The notes beneath the pieces were generated by a model that did no database searches, had not been told where the DNA came from, and worked only from the letters and a program-made list of their open reading frames with translations. A stretch of 64,000 bases of DNA from Metaphire vulgaris (lineage: Eukaryota; Annelida; Clitellata; Crassiclitellata; Megascolecidae). Every line of letters starts with the position of its first letter. The stretch's first letter is position 1. The DNA is taken from NCBI GenBank assembly GCA_018105865.1, contig CM030832.1:18177519-18241518 (forward strand), read 5' to 3'. This document shows, piece by piece, positions 45,132 to 54,700 of this stretch. The position numbers and the translations under genes were made by a program.

Positions 45132-46442
45132 TTATTCGTGATGCAGGAACGCGTCGGACCATTTCCAAAGTTCAGACGGCGGCGATTTCTTCATATTTTC
45201 TCTCTCTTCGACTCCAACTTTGTCTCCATTTCGTATTCGAAATTCATAGGAAGTAAAATTAAATCTAATATCCTTCAGCTCGACTTGATGATAGTTGAGA
45301 CGATACGACGGTAGAAGTTGAGTGTAGAAAAAGTCAAAAGAAAGCGATGACCAAGACATTTCGACGACATGCGATCCCTCGGGCATCAGCATCGACCACT
45401 GCAACGCCGCTCCATTGATTCCAATCATGACTTTCGAAGTGCACGCCACAATCATCTGTTCTCGTATAGAAAGACTTTCGAATCTGATTATTCTCACAAA
45501 TTCTCTGTCAAATCCACTGTCCAACGTCCATCCGACCAAATCGTCGACATTTATAATTCGACGATCATTCCTAGATATGACGGTAAAATACTTTGCCTTA
45601 TCGTGTGAACATATCTCCGATAGATTATAGCTGCGTATGAGATGATCAACGACTTGGCGACTGTCGTTAAGATTTTTGCGACTGCCGAATACTGCTCTTC
45701 GAAAGCAAGTGTTATTCGCTACGTTATAGTAGACATCGTGAAATCCGTTCGTATGAAGTGTTCTCATGATTTCGTCGTAGGTGTTGAAGTTCCTGCAAAA
45801 AGTGTTGTGATTTGTTTTCGGTGTTGGATATAGGATTACATTGTCGGCCCCTGGATATAGCATGTCGGACAGACGAACGACGCTGAATAGCGGGATGTAT
45901 TCTTCCTCGAGGAAATGGTGCAGGTTTCCAGGACATCTCGAAGATACAAAGTAAGCCACTTGATCGCTAAGCGTGCGGTTCGTCAAGGGCAATGATTCGT
46001 TTGAAAAATGGACGTCATAATAGTTCCACGGATGACCGTTTGGACCGGAAATTTCGATTCGTTGGTCGCCATTACGCTGTTGTGTTTGATCATAAATTAC
46101 GATTCTCTGAGTGACTTCGAAACTTATTTCGTGTACGTATGTGGTTAATGGAGATGGAAGACGCTCCAAGCACACGTTATGAAAAGTGAATATTTCAGGA
46201 GTCGAGATTGGTCTGGATGAATTCAACTTCCCACGTGTATGTTCAGTCTTCGTTTTAAATACTGCTAAAACACTATATTTCGGATATGTCAGATAGACGA
46301 ACGCATGGAGAAGAAGCAGGAGCAGAGAGGCGACAAAATAAACCCGTGAGCTGATTATGACTGTCATAATTTCACTGTTGAATTTCCAAAATATGCTGTA
46401 GATAGAAAAATTCATATCGACCGTTAAGTTACTGTGAAACAA
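45132..46442 (-). CDS. GT61-family glycosyltransferase (EOGT/POMGNT2-like)
   Basis: Probable Golgi or ER type II membrane enzyme that adds a sugar (GlcNAc in the characterised animal relatives) to glycoproteins; the substrate cannot be told from sequence. It is a single 436-codon exon with a short cytoplasmic N-terminus, one membrane anchor at about residues 29-52 (VYFVASLLLLLLHAFVYLTY), then a lumenal domain with about eight N-glycosylation sequons. GT61 features are visible in order: CPGNLHHFLEEEYIPLF (the NxxHF block), VISRNDRRIINVDDLVGW (the sRxxxRxixNxdEl block), SIREQMIVACTSKVMIGING and GAALQWSMLMPEGSHVVEM (the GxHGAxLxxxxFxPxGxxVxE block). The His of the usual MHGA is Asn here (INGA). 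Translation could start at Met1, Met10 or Met26; all leave the anchor intact. The absence of introns contrasts with the other three genes and may reflect retroposition. Confidence 0.85.
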   Translation of the reverse strand: MFHSNLTVDMNFSIYSIFWKFNSEIMTVIISSRVYFVASLLLLLLHAFVYLTYPKYSVLAVFKTKTEHTRGKLNSSRPISTPEIFTFHNVCLERLPSPLTTYVHEISFEVTQRIVIYDQTQQRNGDQRIEISGPNGHPWNYYDVHFSNESLPLTNRTLSDQVAYFVSSRCPGNLHHFLEEEYIPLFSVVRLSDMLYPGADNVILYPTPKTNHNTFCRNFNTYDEIMRTLHTNGFHDVYYNVANNTCFRRAVFGSRKNLNDSRQVVDHLIRSYNLSEICSHDKAKYFTVISRNDRRIINVDDLVGWTLDSGFDREFVRIIRFESLSIREQMIVACTSKVMIGINGAALQWSMLMPEGSHVVEMSWSSLSFDFFYTQLLPSYRLNYHQVELKDIRFNFTSYEFRIRNGDKVGVEERENMKKSPPSELWKWSDAFLHHE

Positions 46443-47740
46443 TTCCTCATGTGTACAATACTAACAAATACTAACTTATCAGGCTGAGTCGCTGAGAAGG
46501 TTTTGAACTGTGTTCCGATGGCTTGACTAAATAATTGGCGTTGATGTCGAGCGTCTCCAAGCCGAAAATTTTTGACCTCCAGTATGGAATCTGTCTTATA
46601 GTGGCCCAGCAAGTGTTCCTCCATAGGACACCATTTCTTATACCAGCTTACTTCTGTGACCAGACTATGGGTGTAGGGAAACGTCGTTATCTTCCCAGCG
46701 TAGTCTGAAGATGAGCCCCAACTGTCAAACGTCAGTGTAATTACTAGATTTAAATCTTTAAAATTTTAGCAACTGGGCAAGCTGTATGCCCGCTATTCGG
46801 GAATCGCCATGGCCTCATTAGATAAAAATATTTTGGCGTTTCTGCTGGAATCTATACATCTTAATAGAGAGGAGTACGAGCAGGTTCAACAATTGTCATT
46901 CATGAATAAATTTCATGGTTACTGAACTTACTGTATAGCTTCCATTACGGTTAATTTGTCAAATGTGCCATCATCAGTGGCAGTACCAGGAATTTTTGGA
47001 TAAGAGAAATGAAATCCAATCAGCAAACAAGACGTTCCCTTTCAGAATGCCGCTGACAAACAGGAAGGGTCTCGCCAAGTTTTTAGACTACCAGCATGTA
47101 TTGGGGGTAGTAGCCAACTCTAGTCCACATTTTACATCATTATGCCATCATTGTTGGCCGTCATATTTTAAAGCGATTTCTGCTAGACTTAAGATTGATA
47201 GGATATCTTTACAGATATTAACTTACCCGACTCAGTTGAGTTTTGCGACGAATATCCTGAGTTTTAATAGTTCATTTAAAATCTTCACGCTTATTCTGTT
47301 CTTGCGAAGGTGCCTTTTATATGTGCTAATTCTGCCGCAGAATCAAACGTTTGTACGCAATTTTTTATGGTTTATCGGAAAGATCAAGTTAAGTCATCAG
47401 AATTTCAGCGAAACCGAAGTGAGACTTAGGAAGTGAACAAGGAAGACAAAGTTTGCTTAGTTGATCGAGTCAATCAAGTTTCGTCCGTAAACGGCACGCA
47501 CCTCTATCGATCTCTATCGAGACACCTGTGCGAGGAGTGAAGATAGACCATTGAGGCGTGTCTAAAAACACCACTCGTCAACCGTGATCGGCATACAGAC
47601 ACAGTATGTGTGATCTGATATCTATTAAGGCTTATTATAATTAAGCGTCGTCCTAAGGATCGACGCTCCCTAGTTATTGTGGGTCGATCCTGTTTCGATT
47701 TGTTGGCTTAAATATGTCAAATACGATTGTATTCAGTCTC
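46443..47740. other. Upstream of the GT61 gene; no supported gene
   Basis: The frame at 46963-47436 (157 codons) has no recognisable motif. Its start CAGTGGCAGTACCAGGAATT resembles a MITE left end, but no right end was found. Confidence 0.4.
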
Positions 47741-47744
47741 CAGA

Positions 47745-47748
47745 GAGA

Positions 47749-47807
<59 letters not shown>

Positions 47808-47808
47808 C

Positions 47809-47879
<71 letters not shown>

Positions 47880-47970
47880 GACAGACAGACAGAGACATAG
47901 AGAGAGACAGACAGACAGAGACAAAGAGAGAGACAGAGAGACAGAGACAGAGACAGAGAGACAGAGACAG
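47745..47970. repeat. (GA)n and (CAGA)n compound microsatellite flanked by a direct repeat
   Basis: GA array, then CAGA array, then mixed. GATCCTGTTTCGATTTGTTG followed by GCTTAAATATGTCAAATACG occurs on both sides (47686 and 47970), so the whole array lies between two copies of a 45-bp sequence. Confidence 0.93.
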
Positions 47971-48748
47971 ATCCTGTTTCGATTTGTTGGCTTAAATATG
48001 TCAAATACGATTGCATTGTATAAAGCGATCAAAAATGTGCGGATATAATTTGTAAAATGTTATTCTGAAATAGGTAGAAATGCGATTTAGTGAATAATCG
48101 CTTCGTCTCGATTACATATTATTATATTACCCGCTCAGTTTACTCAAATTTCAATCATCAGTTTCTTATGGGCGTATGATAAATGAATGGGAGCAGATAT
48201 GGACATTGGTTGGGTCCAGGGTCCACCCATGAGTTGGGTTGACTTGGATTGGATTGGGTCAGACATTTCCATGTTTATGGTGTGTTGGGTCAGAAAACAA
48301 GTCAACAAGTCATGGTAGGGGTGTTCAAAAAAATACAATTTTCAAAAAGTTATGCCTACTGGACGGATTGTCATGCTACTATCAATATTGGATTCAGATA
48401 CACTTTCTATTTCACATTTCTATGATGTCCTGAGGTCCCTCAAAGGCCTTGAAGAACACGAACCCCAAACCATGGAAAAACTGCACAATGATTGGGACTA
48501 AATACTTCATAACTCTCTAAAATAATCATAGATATGTCATAATAGACTCATTTTGTTTGTATTATTTTTGGGTTTTTGTTGGCCCATAGAGTCATGCTCA
48601 GCGTGCAGAGGGATTTGTGGGGCGTGGCCCTGGCGCCGACCAGATGGAAGTGCCAAAATTGACTCGGCGACCTTCACTTTTTGCTCGTCAAACATCTTTT
48701 TAGGCTTGGCCTCGGGCGCCCACCACTCTCTGCGAGCCACGGCATAAA

Positions 48749-49262
48749 GTGGACTATATGAAAGGTTCAGTTACTCTGGTGGAACAGGTGACGGATTTCA
48801 CAAAAAAAATACTTTATCTCGCTTGCAGGCGTCATGTCAGGAGACTGAATTGGCATTTTGGGCTGTCTGGAAGTTCGGTTAATCTACCAGGACCAGGCAA
48901 TAGACTGCTTGCCACATTCAAATCAACATGTGGTAGGCTACTGTGGGCAAACAGATGCTTAAAAACCCACACAATCGAACTATGCCATCCCTGGCTGAGA
49001 GTCAAAGTTAAGGGTCACGTTGTCCAGGAGCTGAGAAATATCTGGACACAAAGAGAATCTGGAACCATGCCCCGTGACGACTATCATGAATGAGCAGAGA
49101 ACAATCTACTCATTCTGGGTGAAACACTGTTCCGCGCGGGTACACCGAAGGTGCCTTTTACCTCATGAAACCCAGAGTCATTCACCAGGCTCGATGGATG
49201 ACGTGCAATTTGTATGCTGGCAAAATGTTCATGTTTCATCATCACATGTCATATGACGCTGA
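48749..49262 (+). pseudogene. Left-arm copy of transposon-associated coding sequence
   Basis: Frame reads YLACRRHVRRLNWHFGLSGS, VQELRNIWTQRESGTMPRDD, YHE, stop, continuing in another frame as SPGSMDDVQFVCWQNVHVSS. It parallels the minus-strand copy in the right arm. The PRDDYxE block followed by a region where related proteins have HHARxM suggests an uncharacterised protein family that I recall from invertebrate repeats; this is from memory and only moderately secure. Confidence 0.45.
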
Positions 49263-49418
49263 AATGTTTTGACTCGCTGCAAAGTTTTCAGCAGCCTAGT
49301 AATCAAGATCTCATGACCATTGATCAACTGGCTTAGCAAGCCTGACAAGCCATCCTGTGCTGATGCTCAAACTCTGAAACAAGATATCGCGATTCTGGAC
49401 CAATAAAATTGGTTAGAT

Positions 49419-50240
49419 TCATATCACTGTTGACTTTATGGGAATAGAGGTTTGCCCATACGAAAATGGTCGGTACAGCTGTGTACAATTAATTACTTTG
49501 ATGCAATATCCTGCTTCACCTTGCTTGTCATCACGAGCAGTTTGCTGAACAGGGCAAAAGGAACAGCATCCTGAGTGGCGGTACCAACAGTGGTTTTGAA
49601 GTTTTCGGATGACCACTTCAGCATCATCATGATCTACATCGCTGTAGGGCGTGTAGGCAAACATGTCTTTGAAGAATTGCAGGTCGTCTACTGATGCGTC
49701 AATTGCAATGCTGGCCTTCGTCCATGCTTGCGTATGGAAGCTGATTAAAAACATATTCATTCTCTTCAGCTTGACGATCATCTCAGCGTCATATGACATG
49801 TGATGATGAAACATGAACATTTTGCCAGCATACAAATTGCGGACGTCATCCATCGAGCCTGGTGAATGACTCTGGGTTTATGCAGACGGTGTACCCCGCG
49901 TGGAGGGTGTTTCACCCCAGAATGAGTAGATTGTTCTCTGCTCATTCATGATAGTCGTCACGGGGCATGGTTCCAGATTCTCTTTGTGTCCAGATATTTC
50001 TCAGCTCCTGGACAAGATGAGCCATTAACTTCTCTCAGCCAGGGATGGCATAGTTCGATTTTGTGGATTTGCATCTGTTTGCCCACAGCTAGCCTACCAC
50101 ATGTTGATTTGAATGTGGCCTGCCAGTGATTGCCTGGTCCTGGTACTTAACCGAACTTCCAGACAGCCCAAAATGCCAATTCATACTACATGACCGCCAG
50201 CAAGCGAGATAAAGTATTTTTTAAAATCCGGTGGCTGTTC
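49419..50240 (-). pseudogene. Transposon-associated protein, spacer plus right arm
   Basis: Minus-strand frames give YLACWRS...MNWHFGLSGSS in the right arm, MPRDDYHE, then (49853-49419) GKMFMFHHHMSYDAEMIVKL, RMNMFLISFHTQAWTKASIA, DASVDDLQFFKDMFAYTP and RKLQNHCWY, followed after a shift by LTEEVVPFALFS. The WYLTEEVVPFALF block resembles HLWYLSEELVxLALF of a repeat-encoded family of unknown function. Several stops and shifts make it inactive. The spacer holds the C-terminal part that the left arm lacks. Confidence 0.5.
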
Positions 50241-50753
50241 CACCAGAGTAACTGAACCTTTACATATGCCACTTTATGCCGTGGCTCGCAGCGCTGAGTG
50301 TTGGGCGCCCGAGGCCTCTGCCTGATTAAAAATGTTTGATGAGCAAAAATCGAGAGGAGTCGGTTCTCAGGTCCAGTCGGAGAGTCAATTTTGGTCCTTC
50401 CATCTGGTCGGCGACCCGGGCCACGCCATTCCACAAATCCCCTCTGCACGCTCTTGACAATCTACTGGGCAGTCTCAGCTGGAAAGATAATATTTAAATT
50501 GGAAAATGAGTCTATTATGACATATCTATGATTATTTTAGAGTTAAATAAATAATTTAGTCCCAATCATTGTGCAGTTTTTCCATGGTTTGGGGGTTCAG
50601 ATATGGACATTGTTCAAGGCCTTTGAGGGACCTCAGGACATCATAGAAATGTGAAATAGAAAGTGTATCTGAATCCAATATTGATAGTAGCATGACAATC
50701 CGTCCAGTAGGCATAACTTTTTGAAAATTGTATTTTTTGAACACCCTAGTGAG

Positions 50754-51205
50754 TTAATATGTTCCATAAAGGTTAACTCACTCTAGTCAAGAATTATGCC
50801 AAGATCACGGACAGAAGAGGAGAAAGAGAGGTCAGGGAAGGCAGACTGCATAGACAGATGATCAACTTTTGAGAGCTGACAAAGCAGTTAGTACAAAACC
50901 AGATGAGTCTAAGTTTTAGCTGGATTAAGTAAAGTGCGATTTGAGTGCATCCATGAATGAAATAAGTCAGAGGCTTCAACAAATTCACAAGTGATCAGCA
51001 GTGCATTAGTGGGGCTGGAATGCAAATAGGTCTGAATATCATTAGCGTACTTATGTGTACATAATATATGCAGCACTAGCAAAGAGATTTTGCCAAGAGC
51101 CTCAGTTTTCGGTGCCAATGGAGCCATCATGAAGAACTGAATCTGAGAAGTTAATCCACAGAAAATAAAGACATAAAAATAAAAGTTCACGTATATACAA
51201 AACAT
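50754..51205 (-). mobile_element. L2/CR1-like LINE reverse transcriptase relic
   Basis: Minus strand: ANDIQTYLHSSPTNALLITC, EFVEASDLFHSWMHSNRTLL, NPAKT, then in shifted frames ELIWFCTNCFVSSQKVDHLS and FSSSVRDLGIILD. This is the YADDIQxYxxxxP...NxLxLNPxKTExIWFGT...xVKDLGVxLD region after the active site (here ANDIQ). Confidence 0.8.
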
Positions 51206-51224
51206 TGGTATACCCGAGTTTCGG

Positions 51225-51510
51225 GATTAGAAAGAAGTCTGATGATAACTATCAAAAAAGGCAGCTTTCCTTCTTCGAACACGTAATGAGGAAGGAAGGG
51301 CGGGAGCATTTGGCAATAACCGGAAAAGTGGAGGGATAAAAGAGCAAGAGGAAGGCAGAGAAATACCTATGTACACTGCCTATGAGAAGGAATTGAGGGA
51401 GAACAACATTGAATTAATAAGAGGATGCCAAGATCGAACAAAGTGGAAATCAAAATCCATGGTTGCCAATGTAAACACAGCAATGACAGCACCTAAAGAA
51501 GAATAACTGG
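51225..51510 (+). mobile_element. LINE 3' end fragment
   Basis: Frames read QLSFFEHVMRKEGREHLAIT, GKVEG and, after shifts, TKWKSKSMVANVNTAMTAPK. This matches the RxLxFFGHVxRxxxxxxxVxxGxxxGxRxRGRxR...WxxMVxxA pattern of LINE C-termini. Multiple stops. Confidence 0.7.
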
Positions 51511-51782
51511 TACTGAGTGACCAAAAGCTGTAATGCATCTACATGTACACATATCGATTCTGTTGACAATCACCCTTCTCCTAAAAATTTCCCATCGCCT
51601 TTACGCAAATCCCATTACTGATCCCAGCCTAAATAGGGTTAGGGCAGAGAGTTTTAGAATGCTGTTCTCGCAACGTTTAATGGATTCGATGGAAATGAAG
51701 ATCAGTTATTAAGCGTTCGGATAACTACATTATTCAGGAGAGAAAACAATGTTACAAAGGCTTTATTCAGAATAAACTCAAT

Positions 51783-54700
51783 TCATGACCAAGTCTCCAT
51801 CTGATATCGTTTTGCCAAATCAAGTTTACAGAGATAATTCTGAGCCTCTTCATCAGTCATTCCACTTTCTTGAATCATAATTCGCTTGAACTGAAGTCGT
51901 ATTGCATCTGGCATGTTCTTTGAATTCCTGCCAAACATAAAACATTAACTACATTCAGACATATTTGCACCAATTGTAAGGGGAACATACCTGACAAGTC
52001 ATGTTCCTGACATGTCCATTCTTTCAATAGTAAGGAGAAAGAGAAAGAGGGAAATGGCAGCATTTCCCTCCTCTGGTCTGACAATCAAATGCGACACTGG
52101 AAGTAGAGAGTGACACAGTAACAATCGGCTGGAAATAGCGTGGATGTAATTACCGCGTAGTGGGGACAATTTGGCCAAAAAGTGCGGTATTACACGGTAA
52201 CGGGTTCTTGTCACGCGGTAATACCGGGAACGGGACATTTACCAGGTAATGGACTAATCTGAATCGTTATCGGTATTATCAAGTTGATGATAACAATAAT
52301 ATTGATGACAAGAGGAGTTCTTGTTTTTTCAGCATGGAGAGTATTCAGTTACTAAGTTATTCCTTAAGTAGGTATGGGCTCATTAATTTGCGCTTAAGCA
52401 GCCAACTGACTTAGCAAGAAAAATACTGCCTTGTTAACCTTTTTACTGATTCCCTTTTAACTTCTATTGTCTTGGACACATGGCTTGTTATTTTTCACCA
52501 CTTGAAGTCATAAATGGAAAATGCGAATCGATAAATTGATTAAAAGGTCTGAGCGAATATCCTTATAAACGCGTATAACTGAGTCAGTGCAGTGTGGCAA
52601 ACACAGTTCAGATTGCACAATGGAGTGCTGATGCTGTTATTAATATTTTTTGTTCTTGCACTAGATTTGGCATTAAATCTTTAATTATAATACCATTTCA
52701 AGTTCAAGAAGTTTACTGTTTGTTCGAAAACATGACGCTATAATTTTGAGACAAAAACGTCATTATTTGTAGCTTATAACGATAAGTGTCTTTGTTAACG
52801 TAATCAACGGCTCACTTCGGGGACAATGAGGGAATAAAAAGTCTGGTGCGGGACAATGGGCGGGGACGGGTAGAATCCATTCTGGGGATGGGGTGGGGAG
52901 AAAGAAACAAGGGAAATGGGGCGGGGATAAATTTCCGGGTGCGGGGTGGGGATGGGGATAAAATGTTGTCCCCGTGTCACTCTTTAACTGGAAGCATCAA
53001 TAGCAAACGAAATACAGTAGAATCCGGATATAATGAACTCATTTATATCAAAATCCCGCTTATATCAAAGTTGAAGAGCCAGTCCCGCCCAACACAATGT
53101 TAATAAATACAAAAGAGACCACGATATATTGAACTCCCCATTTCGAAATCTTGGTTATATCAAAGCTGAACATTTCTCAGTCCCTGTCGATCAGAAGCCC
53201 ATTGGATATATCGAAGTTATGTTCAGTATATCAAAATACATTTGTTATCGTAGTATCTGAAGATTTGATGTAACGGGAATCTACTGTAAATATTTGACTT
53301 TGATCGATGGCCCCGGGAAATCTTTGTATAGCCAGCTATTGTCTCCTCTGCCCTAAACTCTGCAGAACTACTTCATTAGTCCCTTGAGGGGTACTCTCCT
53401 TACCGATGGAAACATAGGCGTAAGCATCTAACAGGCTGATAGGGTCGAGCTCCCTTTCTTCTCACTTTGAGAGTGTAGGCAAGGGAAGGGAAAAGGCATT
53501 GGGGTTGAGCCCCCACTTTCTCACCTGAGTTTACACCTATGGCTGAATAAGCAAGCCATCAAATAATCAAAGCCTGTGGAGGGGTTTTGCTCTCTCGCGC
53601 TCTAGACTTCTGCTCTTGGAGACTTGGAAACTTTAAATTGCTGTAACCTACTTTGTCCACATGGTCAATCAGTCTGCTAGGCCGGCCAGCCTGACCTTGT
53701 TAATTGTCAGCTTGATAAACAAAAATATTGAGATTTTAGAGAAAGAGACTTTCATAATTTAAAGTATTGATTTATACCTTTTCAAGTGATTTCTTTATGC
53801 AGTGATAGACCTTATTATTTTTAACATTTGTTGACATAGATCTTAATATTTTGACATAAAATCAAAATTTTATACTGTATAATAGCCGGACACACACATT
53901 TGCCTAAAACGAAATTTTGGCTTTAAGCCTATATGACCCGGAATTGGATATATTGAAACTCAGATATATTGAAGTATTTTTCACAGTCTCTTGAGCTTCG
54001 ATATAGCAGGATTCTATTGTAAGTAGAACTACTTTCCATCTTTTCTCTACGTCAACTACCAGTGATATCCCTCAATCTAAAGCCTTCACCCAGTGGATAG
54101 CACCATCCAACAGAACACATTTCACATCAGTCAGTAATAGTCACTGTTGCAGCATCATCTCATGCAAGCACAACAGCAAAGTAGTGAAATATACTGGCAG
54201 TACCTACCCTGCAATGAAGACATATGCCCCTTCTCTTTCAATCAAATCCCAAACAGATGTCGACTGCTGAGAAAGAAGATGCTGAACGTAGACTTTTTCA
54301 CTCTAAATTAATTAAACAAATTACAATTAAAGCCAATTAGCATTTTACTTCATTTAATATATGCCCAGCTTTGTCAATGGCAACTTGTAGGTGCGCGTGA
54401 CTGGCTCTTAATTAATTACTTCAAACTTTGGTTTACGTCTGTCTGTAAATTCTGACTCTAAAAATTTTAATTCTCAGGCATCAATTTTCTGATTTCTGAG
54501 AATAATTCAGAGTGCTACATGCTCAACTGGGTTGTTCTTATCCTCTCACCCCCCAAAACATCACAGGGCAATTGCACAGCATCTGCAGATTTTTCAGTGC
54601 AATTCCAGCATAAAAATCACTTCTGGGTTGATCTTTTGTAAAAATCCACGCTCTATGTCAAGTACTCAAATGATCAGAAATTAACACAGAGAAACCTAAT

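Larger units (their letters stand above)
48320..50745. repeat. 2.4-kb inverted duplication (arms about 0.95 kb, spacer about 0.52 kb)
   Basis: The left arm (48320-49262) and right arm (about 49782-50745) are reverse complements throughout. Examples: AACAATCTACTCATTCTGGG on the left at about 49100 appears reversed at about 49917; CAATATTGGATTCAGATACA on the left at about 48382 appears reversed at about 50665. Each arm carries the same internal MITE (48595-48745; 50280-50450), so the MITE predates the duplication. Single-base differences and small indels show it is not very recent. Confidence 0.9.

Noticed and set aside
46963..47436. 157-codon reading frame as a gene
   Set aside because: No recognisable motif, no splice partners, no composition shift. 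It begins in MITE-like sequence.
47812..47880. CRISPR-like array
   Set aside because: It is a simple (CAGA)n microsatellite with no spacers, in a eukaryotic genome.
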